The notes under the pieces were generated by a model. That model saw only the letters and a list, made by a program, of their open reading frames with translations. It searched no databases and was not told where the DNA came from. Below are positions 26,755-36,803 of a stretch of DNA of 58,689 nt, one piece after another. Every line of letters starts with the position of its first letter. The stretch's first letter is position 1. The stretch comes from Hyphomonadaceae bacterium (lineage in GTDB: Bacteria; Pseudomonadota; Alphaproteobacteria; Caulobacterales; Aquidulcibacteraceae): contig JAEUMP010000021.1 of the NCBI GenBank assembly GCA_016791445.1, forward strand, positions 1-58,689, in the 5' to 3' direction. The position numbers were made by a program, and so were the translations under genes.

Positions 26755-27941
26755 TATTGGTAGATCTCGAAGAGACCCGCCGCGCCCATGCCGCCGCCGA
26801 TGCACATGGTGACGACGCCGAGCTTGGCCTTGCGACGACGGCCTTCGAGCAACAGGTGGCCGGTGCAGCGCGCGCCGGTCATGCCGAAGGGGTGGCCGAT
26901 GGCGATGGAGCCGCCGTTGACGTTGTACTTCTCGGGATCGATGCCGAGCTTGTCGCGCGAATAGAGGCACTGCGACGCGAAGGCTTCGTTCAGCTCCCAG
27001 ATGTCGATGTCGTCGACCTTGAGCCCGTGACGCGCGAGGAGGCGCGGCACCGCGAACACGGGGCCGATACCCATTTCGTCCGGCTGGCAGCCCGCGACCG
27101 CGAAACCCTTGAAGGCGCCGAGCGGCTTCAGGTTGCGCTTCTCCGCTTCCTTGGAATCCATCAGCACGACGGCGGCGGCGCCGTCCGACAGCTGCGAGGC
27201 GTTGCCGGCGGTGATGAACTTGCCGGGGCCCTTCACCGGCTGCAGCGAGGCGAGGCCTTCGAGCGTGGTGTCCGGACGATTGCACTCGTCGCGATCGACC
27301 GTGTAGTCGACGAGCGACTCTTCCTTCGTCTCCTTGTTGACCACCTTCATCTTCGTCTTCATCGGGACGATCTCGTCCTTGAAGAGACCGGCGGCCTGTG
27401 CGGCGGCGATGCGCTGCTGCGAGCGGAGCGAATATTCATCCTGGTATTCGCGGCTCACGTTGTAGCGCTCGGCGACGATGTCAGCCGTGTCGATCATCGG
27501 CATCCAGAGCGCGGGATACTCCGCCATCAGCTTTTCTTCGGTGAGCTTGTAGGTGTTCATCTTGCCGCTCATCTGCACGAGCGAGATGGACTCCACGCCC
27601 CCGCCGACAGCCACCGGCGCGCCGTCACGAATGTAGCCCGCCGCCATCGCGATGGCGTTGAGGCCCGAGGAACAGAAGCGGTTGATGGTCACGCCCGACG
27701 TCGTGATCGGCAGGCCGGCCCAGAGGGCGGCGTTGCGCGCGACGTTCTGGCCGGTGGCGCCTTCCGGGCCGCCGCAGCCGATGACCACGTCTTCGACGAT
27801 GTCCTTCTCGATGCCGGCGCGCTCGACGGCGTGCTGGATCGCGTGACCGGCCATGGCCGCACCGTGCGTGTTGTTGAATCCGCCGCGTCCCGACTTGGCG
27901 AGACCCGTGCGGGCGTAAGATACGATGACGGCCTCGCGCAT
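26754..27941 (-). CDS. Acetyl-CoA acetyltransferase (thiolase)
   Basis: This 395-residue thiolase-I/II family enzyme cleaves or condenses 3-ketoacyl-CoA. The acyl-accepting Cys90 is in [15 protein letters not shown], the His is in [12 protein letters not shown], and the second Cys is in [27 protein letters not shown] lies before the ATG. It is transcribed with the downstream lipoprotein gene through a one-base overlap and is divergent from fhs. Chain-length preference is not visible. A second, separate thiolase lies at 29806. Confidence 0.95.
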   Translation of the reverse strand: MREAVIVSYARTGLAKSGRGGFNNTHGAAMAGHAIQHAVERAGIEKDIVEDVVIGCGGPEGATGQNVARNAALWAGLPITTSGVTINRFCSSGLNAIAMAAGYIRDGAPVAVGGGVESISLVQMSGKMNTYKLTEEKLMAEYPALWMPMIDTADIVAERYNVSREYQDEYSLRSQQRIAAAQAAGLFKDEIVPMKTKMKVVNKETKEESLVDYTVDRDECNRPDTTLEGLASLQPVKGPGKFITAGNASQLSDGAAAVVLMDSKEAEKRNLKPLGAFKGFAVAGCQPDEMGIGPVFAVPRLLARHGLKVDDIDIWELNEAFASQCLYSRDKLGIDPEKYNVNGGSIAIGHPFGMTGARCTGHLLLEGRRRKAKLGVVTMCIGGGMGAAGLFEIYQ

Positions 27942-28092
27942 GGCGCTCCTCCTATGGAACAGGCGTTCTTGATGGACGCGGCACCCTAGGCGAGCCCCCG
28001 CCCCTGCGGAAGCCCTGCCGTTCGCGTCAACGTCGCCCTTGCCGGGAGCCGATCCGGCTTACACTTTGCCCGCGAGTCAGCGGGGAATCACA

Positions 28093-29757
28093 ATGCCGAG
28101 CGACATCGAGATTGCGCGCGCCGCGCGCAGGAAGCCCATGCCGGATGTCGCCGCGAAGATCGGGGTGCCGGCCGATGCGCTGATCCCCTACGGCTTCGAC
28201 AAGGCGAAGATCGCCGCGCCCTTTCTCAAATCCCTCGCGGGCAGGCCGGACGGCGCGCTCGTGCTCGTCACCGCCGTCAATCCGACGCCTGCGGGCGAAG
28301 GCAAGACCACGACCACCATCGGCCTCGGCGATGCGCTCAACCGCATCGGCAAGCGCGCGGCGATCTGCATCCGCGAACCCTCCCTCGGCCCCTGCTTCGG
28401 CCAGAAAGGCGGCGCGACGGGCGGCGGACACGCGCAGGTCATCCCGATGGAGGACATCAACCTCCATTTCACCGGCGATTTCCACGCCATCACCAGCGCA
28501 CACAACCTGCTCGCCGCGATGGTCGACAACCATCTCTACTGGGGCAACGCGCAGAACATCGATCCGCGCCGCGTCGTGTGGCGGCGGGTGATGGACATGA
28601 ATGACCGCTCCCTGCGCGAGATGGTCACGTCCCTCGGCGGCAACGGCGCACCGGCCGAGAGCGGCTTCGACATCACCGTGGCGTCGGAAGTGATGGCCAT
28701 CCTGTGCCTGTCGAAGGACCTTGAAGACCTGCAGGCGCGGCTCGGCCGCATCATCGTCGCCTACCGGAAGGACCGGACGGCGGTGACCTGCGCGGACCTC
28801 AAGGCCGACGGCGCGATGACGGCGCTCCTGAAGGACGCGATGCAGCCGAACCTCGTGCAGACGCTCGAAGGCAATCCCGCGCTCATCCACGGCGGGCCGT
28901 TCGCGAACATCGCGCATGGCTGCAATTCGGTGATCGCGACGACGAGTGCATTGAAACTCGCCGACTATGTGGTGACGGAAGCGGGTTTCGGCGCCGATCT
29001 CGGCGCGGAGAAGTTCTTCGACATCAAGTGCCGCAAGGCGGGGCTTTCACCGAAAGCCGTGGTGATCGTGGCGACGATCCGGTCGCTCAAGATGAATGGC
29101 GGCCTCGCGAAGAACGCGCTGGCGACGGAAGACCTCGCGGCGCTGGAACGCGGCTGCGAAAATCTCGGGCGGCATATCGAGAACATCCGCCTCTTCGGCG
29201 TGCCCGCGATCGTCGCAATCAACCACTTCGTGCAGGACACGCCCGCCGAGATCGCGACGGTGAAGGCCTATGCGCAGGCGATGGGCAGCGAGGCGATCCT
29301 GTGCCGCCACTGGGCGGAGGGCTCAGCCGGTACGGAAGACCTCGCGCGCCGCGTGGTCGAAATCGTGGAGCGCGGCGAAGCGAAATTTGCACCGATCTAC
29401 AGCGATGATCTCTCGCTGCTGGAAAAGATCGAGACTGTCGCGCGCCGCATCTATCGCGCCGATGGCGTCGTCGCCGACAAGACGATCACCGATCGCCTCG
29501 CGCGCTGGGAGAAGGAAGGCTTCGGCGCCCTGCCCGTCTGCATGGCGAAGACGCAGTACAGCTTCACCACCGATCCCACGCGCCTCGGCGCGCCGACCGG
29601 CCACGAAGTGCGCGTCCGCGACGTCCGCCTCGCCGCCGGCGCGGGCTTCGTCGTGGCGATCTGCGGAGACATCATGACGATGCCGGGATTGCCCAAAGTT
29701 CCCGCCGCCGAGGGCATCGGCGTGAATGCGGACGGAAACATCGAGGGGCTGTTCTGA
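28093..29757 (+). CDS. fhs: Formate-tetrahydrofolate ligase
   Basis: Fhs makes 10-formyl-tetrahydrofolate from formate, ATP and THF, feeding purine synthesis and one-carbon metabolism. I start it at ATG 28093 ([16 protein letters not shown]); the longer frame to 28039 adds residues with no family match. The ATP site is [15 protein letters not shown] with Lys71. Family signatures [39 protein letters not shown] and [22 protein letters not shown] are both intact. The 554-residue length is normal. A hairpin at 29766 follows the stop, separating it from the convergent thiolase. Confidence 0.96.
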   Translation: MPSDIEIARAARRKPMPDVAAKIGVPADALIPYGFDKAKIAAPFLKSLAGRPDGALVLVTAVNPTPAGEGKTTTTIGLGDALNRIGKRAAICIREPSLGPCFGQKGGATGGGHAQVIPMEDINLHFTGDFHAITSAHNLLAAMVDNHLYWGNAQNIDPRRVVWRRVMDMNDRSLREMVTSLGGNGAPAESGFDITVASEVMAILCLSKDLEDLQARLGRIIVAYRKDRTAVTCADLKADGAMTALLKDAMQPNLVQTLEGNPALIHGGPFANIAHGCNSVIATTSALKLADYVVTEAGFGADLGAEKFFDIKCRKAGLSPKAVVIVATIRSLKMNGGLAKNALATEDLAALERGCENLGRHIENIRLFGVPAIVAINHFVQDTPAEIATVKAYAQAMGSEAILCRHWAEGSAGTEDLARRVVEIVERGEAKFAPIYSDDLSLLEKIETVARRIYRADGVVADKTITDRLARWEKEGFGALPVCMAKTQYSFTTDPTRLGAPTGHEVRVRDVRLAAGAGFVVAICGDIMTMPGLPKVPAAEGIGVNADGNIEGLF

Positions 29758-29765
29758 GCAGCTAC

Positions 29766-29791
29766 CCTTCTCCCCCGTGAGGGGGAGAAGG
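29766..29791. terminator. Hairpin between convergent fhs and thiolase genes
   Basis: Arms CCTTCTCCCCC (29766-29776) and GGGGGAGAAGG (29781-29791) form an 11-base-pair stem with a 4-base loop, 8 bases after the fhs stop. It is a single unit of the dispersed CCTTCTCCCCC family and has no U-tract, so it may end transcripts from either side or simply be a repeat. Confidence 0.5.
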
Positions 29792-29805
29792 AAAAGCAGT
29801 CGCGC

Positions 29806-30987
29806 CTACACCAGCTCCAGCGCCACCGCCGTCGCTTCGCCGCCGCCGATGCACAGGCTCGCGATGCCGCGTTTGGCGCCGCGCGCTTCGAGCGCCGCGA
29901 TCAGCGTCGCCATGATGCGGGCGCCGGAGGCGCCGATGGGATGGCCGAGGGCGCAGGCGCCGCCGTTCACGTTGATCACGTCATGCGTGAGCCCAAGATC
30001 CTTGATCGCGATCATCGGCACGACGGCGAAGGCTTCGTTGATCTCGAAGAGATCGACGTCCTTGGTCTTCCAGCCGGCCTTGTCCAGCGCCTTATTCATC
30101 GCGTGCACGGGCGCGGTGGTGAAATAGGCCGGCGCGTGCGCGTGCGCGGCGGACGAGACGATGCGCGCCAGCGGCTTCAGCCCGCGCTTGTCCGCTTCCG
30201 ACTGCCGCATGAGCACGAGCGCCGCCGCGCCATCCGAAATGGCGGAGGCGTTCGCCGCGGTCACCGTGCCGTCCTTGTTGAAGGCGGGTTTCAGCGTCGG
30301 GATCTTGTCGGGCTTGGCTTTGCGCGGCAGCTCGTCGATGGAAATCTGCGTTTCGCCGTCACGACCCTTCACCGTCACCGCCGTGATCTCGCGCTTGAAT
30401 GCGCCGCTTTCGGTCGCCGCTTGGGCGCGGCGCAGCGTCTCGATGGCGTAGGCGTCCTGCGCCTCGCGGGTGAACTGGTATTCCTGCGCGATCATGTCGG
30501 CATAGACGCCCATCGCCTTGCCTTCATAGGCGTCCTCAAGACCATCGAGCGCCATGTGATCGAACAGCTTGTCGTGGCCGTACTTCTGGCCCGTGCGGTG
30601 CTTGGTCATCAGGAACGGCGCGTTCGACATGCTCTCCATGCCGCCGGCGATGACGATGTTCGCTTCGCCCGAAAGGATCGCATTGCGGCCCATGATCGCG
30701 GCCTGCATGCCCGAGCCGCACATCTTGTTGAGCGTGGTGGCCTCCACCGAATCCGGCAGCCCGGCTTTGCGCCCCGCCTGACGCGCCGGCGCCTGGCCCT
30801 GACCGGCGGGCAGCACATTGCCCATCACGATCCAGTCGACGTCCTCGCCCTTCACCTTGGCCTCGGCAAGCGCGGCCTTCACGGCAAACGCGCCGAGCTC
30901 ATTGGCGGAGAAACCGCCGAGGTCTCCCATGAGCCCGCCCATCGGCGTGCGCGCGAGACCGACGATGACGACAGGATCCTTGTCCAT
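29806..30987 (-). CDS. Acetyl-CoA C-acyltransferase (thiolase)
   Basis: This 393-residue thiolase starts at ATG 30987 (MDKDPVVIVGLARTPMGG), with AAGGAAAGAAG upstream. The nucleophile Cys90 is in KMCGSGMQAAIMG, followed by the His in CALGHPIGASGARI and the second Cys in LCIGGGEATAVALE. It is a distinct paralogue of the 26754 thiolase, with a different N-terminus. It may serve acetoacetyl-CoA formation or fatty-acid breakdown. The adjacent thioesterase is on the same strand, 68 bases upstream. Confidence 0.95.
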   Translation of the reverse strand: MDKDPVVIVGLARTPMGGLMGDLGGFSANELGAFAVKAALAEAKVKGEDVDWIVMGNVLPAGQGQAPARQAGRKAGLPDSVEATTLNKMCGSGMQAAIMGRNAILSGEANIVIAGGMESMSNAPFLMTKHRTGQKYGHDKLFDHMALDGLEDAYEGKAMGVYADMIAQEYQFTREAQDAYAIETLRRAQAATESGAFKREITAVTVKGRDGETQISIDELPRKAKPDKIPTLKPAFNKDGTVTAANASAISDGAAALVLMRQSEADKRGLKPLARIVSSAAHAHAPAYFTTAPVHAMNKALDKAGWKTKDVDLFEINEAFAVVPMIAIKDLGLTHDVINVNGGACALGHPIGASGARIMATLIAALEARGAKRGIASLCIGGGEATAVALELV

Positions 30988-31055
30988 GGCTTCTTCTTTC
31001 CTTGCGGCATGCAATGACAGACGGGCTTGTAGCGAACCCGTCGCTTACCTCAAAA

Positions 31056-31568
31056 TCAGGCGGCGGCCTCCTCCGCCCGCGGACGCAACACCATCAGGGT
31101 CGACGTGCCGTGCGCCACGATGCGCCCCCGCCCGTCGGTGATCTTGCCTTCGGTCGTGATGATGGTGCGGCCATGCGCGACGACGCGACCCTCCGCGCGC
31201 ACAGGCCCTGAATCCGGCATCAGCGCGCGGACGAAATTCACCTTGGTTTCGATCGTGGTGTACCCCACGCCCGCCGGGAGCACGGTGTGCGCCGCGCAGC
31301 CTGTGCAGCTGTCGATCAACGTCAGCGCGAAGCCGCCATGCACAGTGCCGAGGGGATTGAGCACCTTGTCCGACGGATAACCGGTGAACGCGACGAGCCC
31401 CTCGCCTACTTCGGAAAGTAAAAAGCCCAGCGTCGTGCCGATGCTCGGCGCCTGTTCCATCCGCCCGGCCTGCAGTTCGGAGAGCAGGAATCGCATCGCC
31501 TCCAGGCCCGTCATGGTGCGCAGATCGACTTTTCCGGCCTTCGGGGCTTCGGTTTCCGCAACGGTCAT
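31056..31568 (-). CDS. PaaI-family hotdog thioesterase
   Basis: This 170-residue single-hotdog thioesterase has the PaaI core: GVGEGLVAFTGYPSDKVLNPLGTVHGGFALTLIDSCTGCAAH, with the HGG turn that positions the catalytic acid, and the long strand pair VNFVRALMPDSGPVRAEGRVVAHGRTIITTEGKI. ATG 31568 is chosen because AAGGAAAG lies a few bases upstream; the longer frame to 31670 adds low-quality sequence across the divergent promoter. The palindromic operator at 31581 sits 12 bases upstream, so the divergent MarR protein probably controls it. It hydrolyses an acyl-CoA, identity unknown. Confidence 0.88.
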   Translation of the reverse strand: MTVAETEAPKAGKVDLRTMTGLEAMRFLLSELQAGRMEQAPSIGTTLGFLLSEVGEGLVAFTGYPSDKVLNPLGTVHGGFALTLIDSCTGCAAHTVLPAGVGYTTIETKVNFVRALMPDSGPVRAEGRVVAHGRTIITTEGKITDGRGRIVAHGTSTLMVLRPRAEEAAA

Positions 31569-31580
31569 GAGGCTTTCCTT

Positions 31581-31603
31581 GCATATACAACTGTTGTAGA
31601 TGC
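31581..31603. promoter_or_regulatory. Palindromic MarR operator between divergent genes
   Basis: The half-sites GCATATACAAC (31581-31591) and GTTGTAGATGC (31593-31603) are inverted around a central T and match at 10 of 11 positions. The inner core ACAAC-T-GTTGT is perfect. MarR-family regulators typically bind AT-rich palindromes of this size near their own promoters. It lies between the thioesterase start (31568) and the MarR start (31612). Confidence 0.75.
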
Positions 31604-31611
31604 ATAGACTC

Positions 31612-32085
31612 ATGACAAAGCCCGCGCAAGGCGGTCGTTCGCGACTGCGGAAAATTTCGCCCGAGACCATCGCGCCGATGCGTTTCTGCGCCTGCTACAA
31701 CGCCCGCCTCGCGGCGCGGCGGCTGACCGCGTTCTACGACTCGCGGCTCGAACCGCTTGGTCTCAACATCGCCCAGTTCGGCCTCATGGCGCAGATCGCC
31801 GGCGCGCAGGACGCAACGCTCGGCGCGATCGCCGAACGCGCGGGGCTCGATCCCTCCACCCTGTCGCGCAACCTTCAGGGCCTCGTGCGGAACGGACTCG
31901 CCGAAATCGTCGTCACGGAAGAAGATCAGCGAAAACGCGCCGTATGGCTCACGGAGCGCGGCGAGAAGCTCTTGCTTGAAGCGATTCCCGTTTGGGAACA
32001 GGCGCAGGCTGCGGTGGAAGCGACGATCGATCTCGGCGCCCTGCGCAGCGTGACGAAGGCGACGAAAGCGCTGGCGACCGCTTAG
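31612..32085 (+). CDS. MarR-family transcriptional regulator
   Basis: This 157-residue winged-helix regulator contains ATLGAIAERAGLDPSTLSRNLQGLVRNGLAEIVVTEEDQRKRAVWLTERGEKLL, with the recognition helix at DPSTLSRNLQGL and the wing at EEDQRKRAVWLT. I use ATG 31612; an in-frame ATG at 31600 lies inside the operator palindrome, and neither has a good ribosome binding site, so translation may begin close to the 5' end. It probably represses itself and the divergent thioesterase, with an acyl-CoA or aromatic acid as ligand (inference). Its stop overlaps the convergent hydrolase by 4 bases. Confidence 0.9.
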   Translation: MTKPAQGGRSRLRKISPETIAPMRFCACYNARLAARRLTAFYDSRLEPLGLNIAQFGLMAQIAGAQDATLGAIAERAGLDPSTLSRNLQGLVRNGLAEIVVTEEDQRKRAVWLTERGEKLLLEAIPVWEQAQAAVEATIDLGALRSVTKATKALATA

Positions 32086-32846
32086 GCGACGAAATCGACG
32101 ATCCGCTCCACGACGCTCGGATCCTGCGCGATGAGCCGATGGCCGAGACCGTCCGTCAGCGCGAGTTCCGCGCCCGGCCACACGTCGGCGAGCTCCTGCG
32201 CGCCGCGATAATCGCATGCATCGTCATCGACGGAGTGCAGGATCAGCGCCTTCGCCGTCATCGCCGGCGCCGCGCGGCGCAGATCGAACCAGTCCACCGG
32301 CTTGCCGACATCTTCCTCGTAGGTGGCGAAGATCGCCTCGACGACGTCCATCGGAATGTCGTTGCGCTCGGCGAGGCGGATGATCTGGCCACGCTGATGC
32401 AGCGCGGTCCCGATCAGCACGACGCGATCCGGCGCGAGACCATGCTCTTCGATGGCCGTCACCGTCGCCGGACAGCCGAAGGAATGCGCGACCACCGCAT
32501 CGATCGGCCCCATCGCGGCCGCCACATCGGCGATCGCCCGCGCGCCGACGAGCAGCGGCACGCGCTCCCCCTCAGAAAAGCCGTGCGCCGGCAGATCGAG
32601 CGCCACGACCGCGCGTCCGATCATGGCGAGCTGGTCGATCAGCGGCGCCCAGAGGCTGTTGTCGTCCTCCCAGCCATGCACCATGAGCACGGCGGGACCC
32701 TCGCCGAGCCGCCACGCGGCGACGCCATTGATCATCCGGTGCTCCGCATCCACCAGCGCCGGCGCGATGCGGGGCCGCGCGCGACGGCGCGGATAGCCGA
32801 GGTTCTTCGTGAATTCGCGGGCGCGGGCGATGGCGTCGTCTGACAT
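32082..32846 (-). CDS. Alpha/beta hydrolase
   Basis: This 254-residue hydrolase has the usual fold features: VLMVHGWEDDNSLWAPLIDQLA with the oxyanion HG, the nucleophile elbow VVAHSFGCPAT (Ser122), an acid in ALILHSVDDDACDY and the His in DGLGHRLIAQDPSV. The elbow is AHSFG rather than the standard GHSxG. Residues 17-27 are Arg-rich. It is convergent with MarR and divergent from the GH13 gene. The substrate is unknown. Confidence 0.88.
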   Translation of the reverse strand: MSDDAIARAREFTKNLGYPRRRARPRIAPALVDAEHRMINGVAAWRLGEGPAVLMVHGWEDDNSLWAPLIDQLAMIGRAVVALDLPAHGFSEGERVPLLVGARAIADVAAAMGPIDAVVAHSFGCPATVTAIEEHGLAPDRVVLIGTALHQRGQIIRLAERNDIPMDVVEAIFATYEEDVGKPVDWFDLRRAAPAMTAKALILHSVDDDACDYRGAQELADVWPGAELALTDGLGHRLIAQDPSVVERIVDFVA

Positions 32847-32892
32847 GTCGTCACTATAGCAGCCGCGCGCCGGGCGCTGCTATAGCGGGCCC

Positions 32893-34509
32893 ATGAGCAA
32901 GACCGCGCGCGCCGACTGGTGGAAGAAGTCCGTCATCTACCAGATCTATCCGAAGTCTTTCCGCGACGCGAACGGCGACGGCGTGGGCGACATCCGCGGC
33001 ATCATTGAGAAGCTGCCCTATCTGAAGGATCTCGGCGTCGGCGTTGCGTGGCTCTCGCCGATCTTCGCCTCGCCGATGATCGACAACGGCTACGACACGT
33101 CGGACTACACCGCCGTCAATCCGTTGTTCGGCACGATGGCGGATGCGGAAGAGCTCTTCGAGGAAGCGAGAAAGCGCGACATCCGCATCGTTCTCGACAT
33201 CGCGCTCAATCACACGTCGACGCAGCACCCGTGGTTCGTGAACGCATCCGCGCATGGAGACAAGCGCGACTGGTACTGGTGGCGCGAGGGCCGCTGCGGG
33301 GCTGCGCCGAACAACTGGCAGTCCATCTTCGGCGGACCCGCCTGGTCTCAAACCGACGACGGCTCGTTCTACCTGCACCTTTTCGACAAGTCGCAGGCCG
33401 ATCTGAACTGGGAAAACCCGGCCGTGCGTCGCGCGATCCACGACGCCATGCGCTTCTGGCTCGACAAGGGCGTCGGCGGTTTCCGGCTCGACGTGGTGAC
33501 GGTGATTTCGAAGGAACCCGACCTGCGCGACGTGATCGATCCGCGCCCGGCCCCGCTTTACCGCCATATTGCCGGCGGCCCGCGCCTGCACGAATTTCTT
33601 CGCGAGATGCGCCGCGAGGTCTTTGCGCACTACGATTGCGTGGCCATCGGCGAGGCGCCCGGCGTCGACCCCGAACGCGCGTCCAAACTCGTCGACCCCG
33701 CCGATCCGATGCTCGACATGATCTATCACTTCGATCTCGTCGCGATGAATCCCATCATCGGGGGCGATTGGGACCGTGTCGCGTTCAAGAGGATTTTCTC
33801 CACCTGGGATAAGGGCATCGGCCCGCGCGGCTGGAACAGCGTCGTCGTCTCGAACCACGATCTCGGCCGCATCTCGTCCCGCTTCGGCGACGGCTCGCCG
33901 GAAAGCGCCAAGATGCTGCTCACGCTGGTGCTATCGCAACGGGCGACGCCGTTCATCTATCAGGGCGATGAGCTGGGCATGATCAACGCGCCCTTCGCGA
34001 CGCTCGATGAGATCGACGATGTTTGGGCGAAGACGACCTACCGCCTCGCGCGCGAGAAAGGATTGAGCGAAGCCGACGCCTTCGCGCGCACCGTCGCCAT
34101 GACGCGCGATCACGCCCGCACGCCCTTCCAGTGGAATGCGAGCGCCAATGGCGGCTTCTCCGAAGCGTCGCGCACATGGCTCAACGTCAATCCGAACCAC
34201 GCGACCCTCAACGCCGCCGCGCAGACGGAGGACGTCAACAGCGTTCGCGCGTGGGCCAAGCACCTCATCGCGCTGCGCGAAGATCCGCTCTGGGTGTTCG
34301 GCGCCTTCGAGGACCTCGCGCCGGGTGATCCCGATCTATTTGTCTATGCGCGCGAACATCAAGGTCGCCGCGCGATCGTGGCGCTCAATCTGCGCGATGA
34401 GGCGAAGCCGCTGCCGGCATATGTGCCGGCGCACGCGCCATTGTTGCGGAATGTGGACGGCGCGCTCGACATGCTGGCGCCTTGGGAAGCGCGGATCGTC
34501 GGCGCCTGA
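32893..34509 (+). CDS. GH13 alpha-glucosidase (oligo-1,6-glucosidase/maltase type)
   Basis: This 538-residue cytoplasmic glucosidase hydrolyses alpha-linked glucosides. It opens with WWKKSVIYQIYPKSFRDANGDGVGDIRGI, whose DANGDGVGD loop is the calcium-binding site of this group. The catalytic residues are Asp200 (GFRLDVV), Glu254 (IGEAPG) and Asp323 (SNHDLGR). FYLHLFDKSQADLNWENPAV and ARTPFQWNASANGGFSE also match oligo-1,6-glucosidases. A short C-terminal beta domain follows. No signal peptide and no sugar-transport genes are adjacent. Linkage preference cannot be settled from these motifs. Confidence 0.93.
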   Translation: MSKTARADWWKKSVIYQIYPKSFRDANGDGVGDIRGIIEKLPYLKDLGVGVAWLSPIFASPMIDNGYDTSDYTAVNPLFGTMADAEELFEEARKRDIRIVLDIALNHTSTQHPWFVNASAHGDKRDWYWWREGRCGAAPNNWQSIFGGPAWSQTDDGSFYLHLFDKSQADLNWENPAVRRAIHDAMRFWLDKGVGGFRLDVVTVISKEPDLRDVIDPRPAPLYRHIAGGPRLHEFLREMRREVFAHYDCVAIGEAPGVDPERASKLVDPADPMLDMIYHFDLVAMNPIIGGDWDRVAFKRIFSTWDKGIGPRGWNSVVVSNHDLGRISSRFGDGSPESAKMLLTLVLSQRATPFIYQGDELGMINAPFATLDEIDDVWAKTTYRLAREKGLSEADAFARTVAMTRDHARTPFQWNASANGGFSEASRTWLNVNPNHATLNAAAQTEDVNSVRAWAKHLIALREDPLWVFGAFEDLAPGDPDLFVYAREHQGRRAIVALNLRDEAKPLPAYVPAHAPLLRNVDGALDMLAPWEARIVGA

Positions 34510-34510
34510 G

Positions 34511-34638
34511 CCCCCTCCGTCTCGCGCTGACGCGCGAGCCACCTCCCCCGTTCCGTTGCGCTGCACGGAGGAGGAAGCACGGCGCTTTCTTCCCCCGCTT
34601 GCGGGGGAAGTACCCGACGCAAGCCGGGGGATGGGGGC
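34511..34638. repeat. Two-module intergenic repeat (order B-A)
   Basis: Module B (CCCCTCCGTCTC ... GAGCCACCTCCCCCG ... CGGAGGAGG, about 34511-34573) precedes module A (CTTCCCCCGC/GCGGGGGAAG hairpin near 34590-34611, then CCGGGGGATGGGGGCGG). Copy 17485-17615 has these modules in the order A then B. The element lies between the convergent GH13 and mnmA genes. Confidence 0.7.
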
Positions 34639-34645
34639 GGCGACG

Positions 34646-35809
34646 CTACGCCATCCGCGCGATCCAGCCGCCGCCGAGCACGCGCATCGGCGCATCGGCA
34701 TCGTACAGCACCACCGCCTGTCCGGGCGCGACGCCCTCCTCCGCGTCATCCAGCACGATGTGCCAGCCCGCGCGCGTTTCCAGCGTTCCCGGAACAGGTG
34801 GCCGCGTGGAGCGCACGCGCACGAGGACGCGGCGACCGTCGAGATCGTCTTCCATGGAAACCGCTTCGCCGATCCAGTTCACGTCCTTGAGCGCAATACG
34901 CTTCACCGCCAGCGCTTCGCGCGGGCCGACGATCACACGCTTGGCGTCCGCATCGAGGCGCACGACGAACAACGGCTCGCCGACGGCGATGTTCAGACCG
35001 CGACGCTGACCGACCGTGTAGTGGATGACGCCCTCATGCCGGCCGAGCACCCGACCATCCACATGCACGATCTCGCCCGGGTCGATGGCGCCGGGGCGCA
35101 GCTTGGCGACGACGCTCGCATATTTGCCCGTCGGCACGAAGCAGATGTCCTGACTGTCCGGCTTTTCCGCCACCGCGAGACCGAACTCCGCCGCCAGTGC
35201 GCGCGTTTCGCTCTTCGGCAGGCCGCCGAGCGGAAAGCGCAGAAAATCGAGCTGCGCGCGCGTGGTCGCGAACAGGAAATAGCTCTGGTCCCGGGAAGGA
35301 TCGGCGCCGCGATGCAGCTCCGGTCCTGCAGCGCCGTGAATCCGTTGAACGTAATGCCCCGTCGCCATGCAATCGGCGCCGACGTCGCGCGCGAGGCCGA
35401 GCAGGTCCTTGAACTTCACGGATTGATTGCACTTCACGCACGGGATCGGCGTTTCGCCCGCGAGATAGCTGTCGGCGAAATCCTCCATCACCTGATCGCG
35501 GAATCGGCTTTCGTAATCGAGCACGTAGTGCGGGATGCCGAGCATGTCGGCCACGCGCCGTGCATCGTGGATGTCCTGCCCCGCGCAGCACGCGCCCGCC
35601 TTGTTCACCGCCGCGCCATGGTCATAGAGCTGCAGCGTCACGCCGATGACTTCATAGCCCTCGCGCTTCAGCATCGCCGCGACGACGGAGGAGTCGACAC
35701 CTCCGGACATGGCCGCGACCACGCGCGTTTCCGATGGCGGCTTGGCGAAGCCCAATGAATTGAGGGAAAGCGGCGCGCCTCGGGCGGCCGGCAGGTCGAC
35801 ACTGGTCAT
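34646..35809 (-). CDS. mnmA: tRNA-specific 2-thiouridylase MnmA
   Basis: MnmA puts sulfur on C2 of the wobble uridine of tRNA Lys, Glu and Gln, using ATP and a persulfide relay. The 387-residue protein has the PP-loop [18 protein letters not shown], the first catalytic Cys region [19 protein letters not shown] and the second in [12 protein letters not shown]. The C-terminal beta-barrel domain ([23 protein letters not shown]) is complete. I prefer ATG 35809, six bases after GGGAGG, over ATG 35815, which is directly on that site. The adenylation and thiolation residues look intact. Confidence 0.95.
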   Translation of the reverse strand: MTSVDLPAARGAPLSLNSLGFAKPPSETRVVAAMSGGVDSSVVAAMLKREGYEVIGVTLQLYDHGAAVNKAGACCAGQDIHDARRVADMLGIPHYVLDYESRFRDQVMEDFADSYLAGETPIPCVKCNQSVKFKDLLGLARDVGADCMATGHYVQRIHGAAGPELHRGADPSRDQSYFLFATTRAQLDFLRFPLGGLPKSETRALAAEFGLAVAEKPDSQDICFVPTGKYASVVAKLRPGAIDPGEIVHVDGRVLGRHEGVIHYTVGQRRGLNIAVGEPLFVVRLDADAKRVIVGPREALAVKRIALKDVNWIGEAVSMEDDLDGRRVLVRVRSTRPPVPGTLETRAGWHIVLDDAEEGVAPGQAVVLYDADAPMRVLGGGWIARMA

Positions 35810-35875
35810 CTTCATCCTCCCACCGGGTTCAAGGCCCGGAGCGATGAGGCTCTATAGCGCCGCCAGGCGCGCGCC

Positions 35876-36796
35876 TCAATTGAGGAAGTTCACCAATGTC
35901 AGCTTGCGGATGTCGTTGAACACCGAGGCGATGGCCTGATACTGCGTCTGCGTCGCCGACATCTTCATCGCCACTTCGGCGAGGTCCGACCCGGCGACCT
36001 GGTCCATATGGTTGGTCACCAGCGTACCCTGCGCCGTCAGCCGTTCGATCTCGCGCCCGAGGCGGGCGTTCGCGTCGCCGTTGCGCCCTTGCGCGGCCAC
36101 GATCGAGGCGCGTCCCGCTTCGATCTGGGAGACGATGCCCGACAGCGACGTGCGCTGCAGGGCGTTGATCGGCGCGCCGTTCGTTCCCGCCATCACCTCG
36201 TTGTACAGCGAGCGCAACGCGTCGAATGCATCACGGCTGATGACGGAGGCCTTCTCAGCAACCACGAACGGGGCGCCCATCCCGAGATCGACGGAATAAT
36301 CGCGGACCGACTCATTGAAGACCTGCGCGTCGGTGATCGCCGTCTGAAGATCGCCGAGAGTGGACACGCTGACCGCCGCCGCGCCGCGACGCTCGCCCGC
36401 AAAGAGCGCCACGCCCTCGTGGGTCTGGTTCAGCGCGCCTAGCACCTGGCTGAATGCGGTCTGCACCTGCTGCGCGAGAAACTGGGCGTTGTCGGAGGAG
36501 ATGGCGGTCATGACGTCGGTCTTGAGCTGGGCCATCGCCGCAGCCGCCTTGTCCAGCGCCACATCCTGAACATCGAGACGCGTCTGAAGGCGTTGCGCAG
36601 AAGCCTTTCGCGCGTCGATCTGGGCGATGACGCTGCGCGCGCTGATCAACCGCCCGGCATTGTCCGCATAGCCCTTCAGGTCGTCGGCGAGAAAGCCCGA
36701 CGCCGTCTGGCGCTGCAGACTGTAGAGTTCACCCGTGATCCGCGTGAGATCGGACCGCGCGAGCGTGGTGATGAGAAAGGTTGGCGTGATCTTCAT
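35876..36796 (-). CDS. flgL: Flagellar hook-filament junction protein FlgL
   Basis: FlgL (HAP3) links the hook to the filament. The 306-residue protein starts MKITPTFLITTLARSDLTRITGELYSLQRQTASGF, the flagellin-type N-terminal coiled-coil (D0/D1), and ends with the mirrored helix VAMKMSATQTQYQAIASVFNDIRKLTLVNFLN. The central part is variable. It lies 7 bases after flgK on the same strand and should be cotranscribed with it from the sigma54 promoter at 39110-39123. A junction role is favoured over flagellin because of the flgK neighbour and the single copy. Confidence 0.92.
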   Translation of the reverse strand: MKITPTFLITTLARSDLTRITGELYSLQRQTASGFLADDLKGYADNAGRLISARSVIAQIDARKASAQRLQTRLDVQDVALDKAAAAMAQLKTDVMTAISSDNAQFLAQQVQTAFSQVLGALNQTHEGVALFAGERRGAAAVSVSTLGDLQTAITDAQVFNESVRDYSVDLGMGAPFVVAEKASVISRDAFDALRSLYNEVMAGTNGAPINALQRTSLSGIVSQIEAGRASIVAAQGRNGDANARLGREIERLTAQGTLVTNHMDQVAGSDLAEVAMKMSATQTQYQAIASVFNDIRKLTLVNFLN

Positions 36797-36803
36797 GCCG
36801 GCC

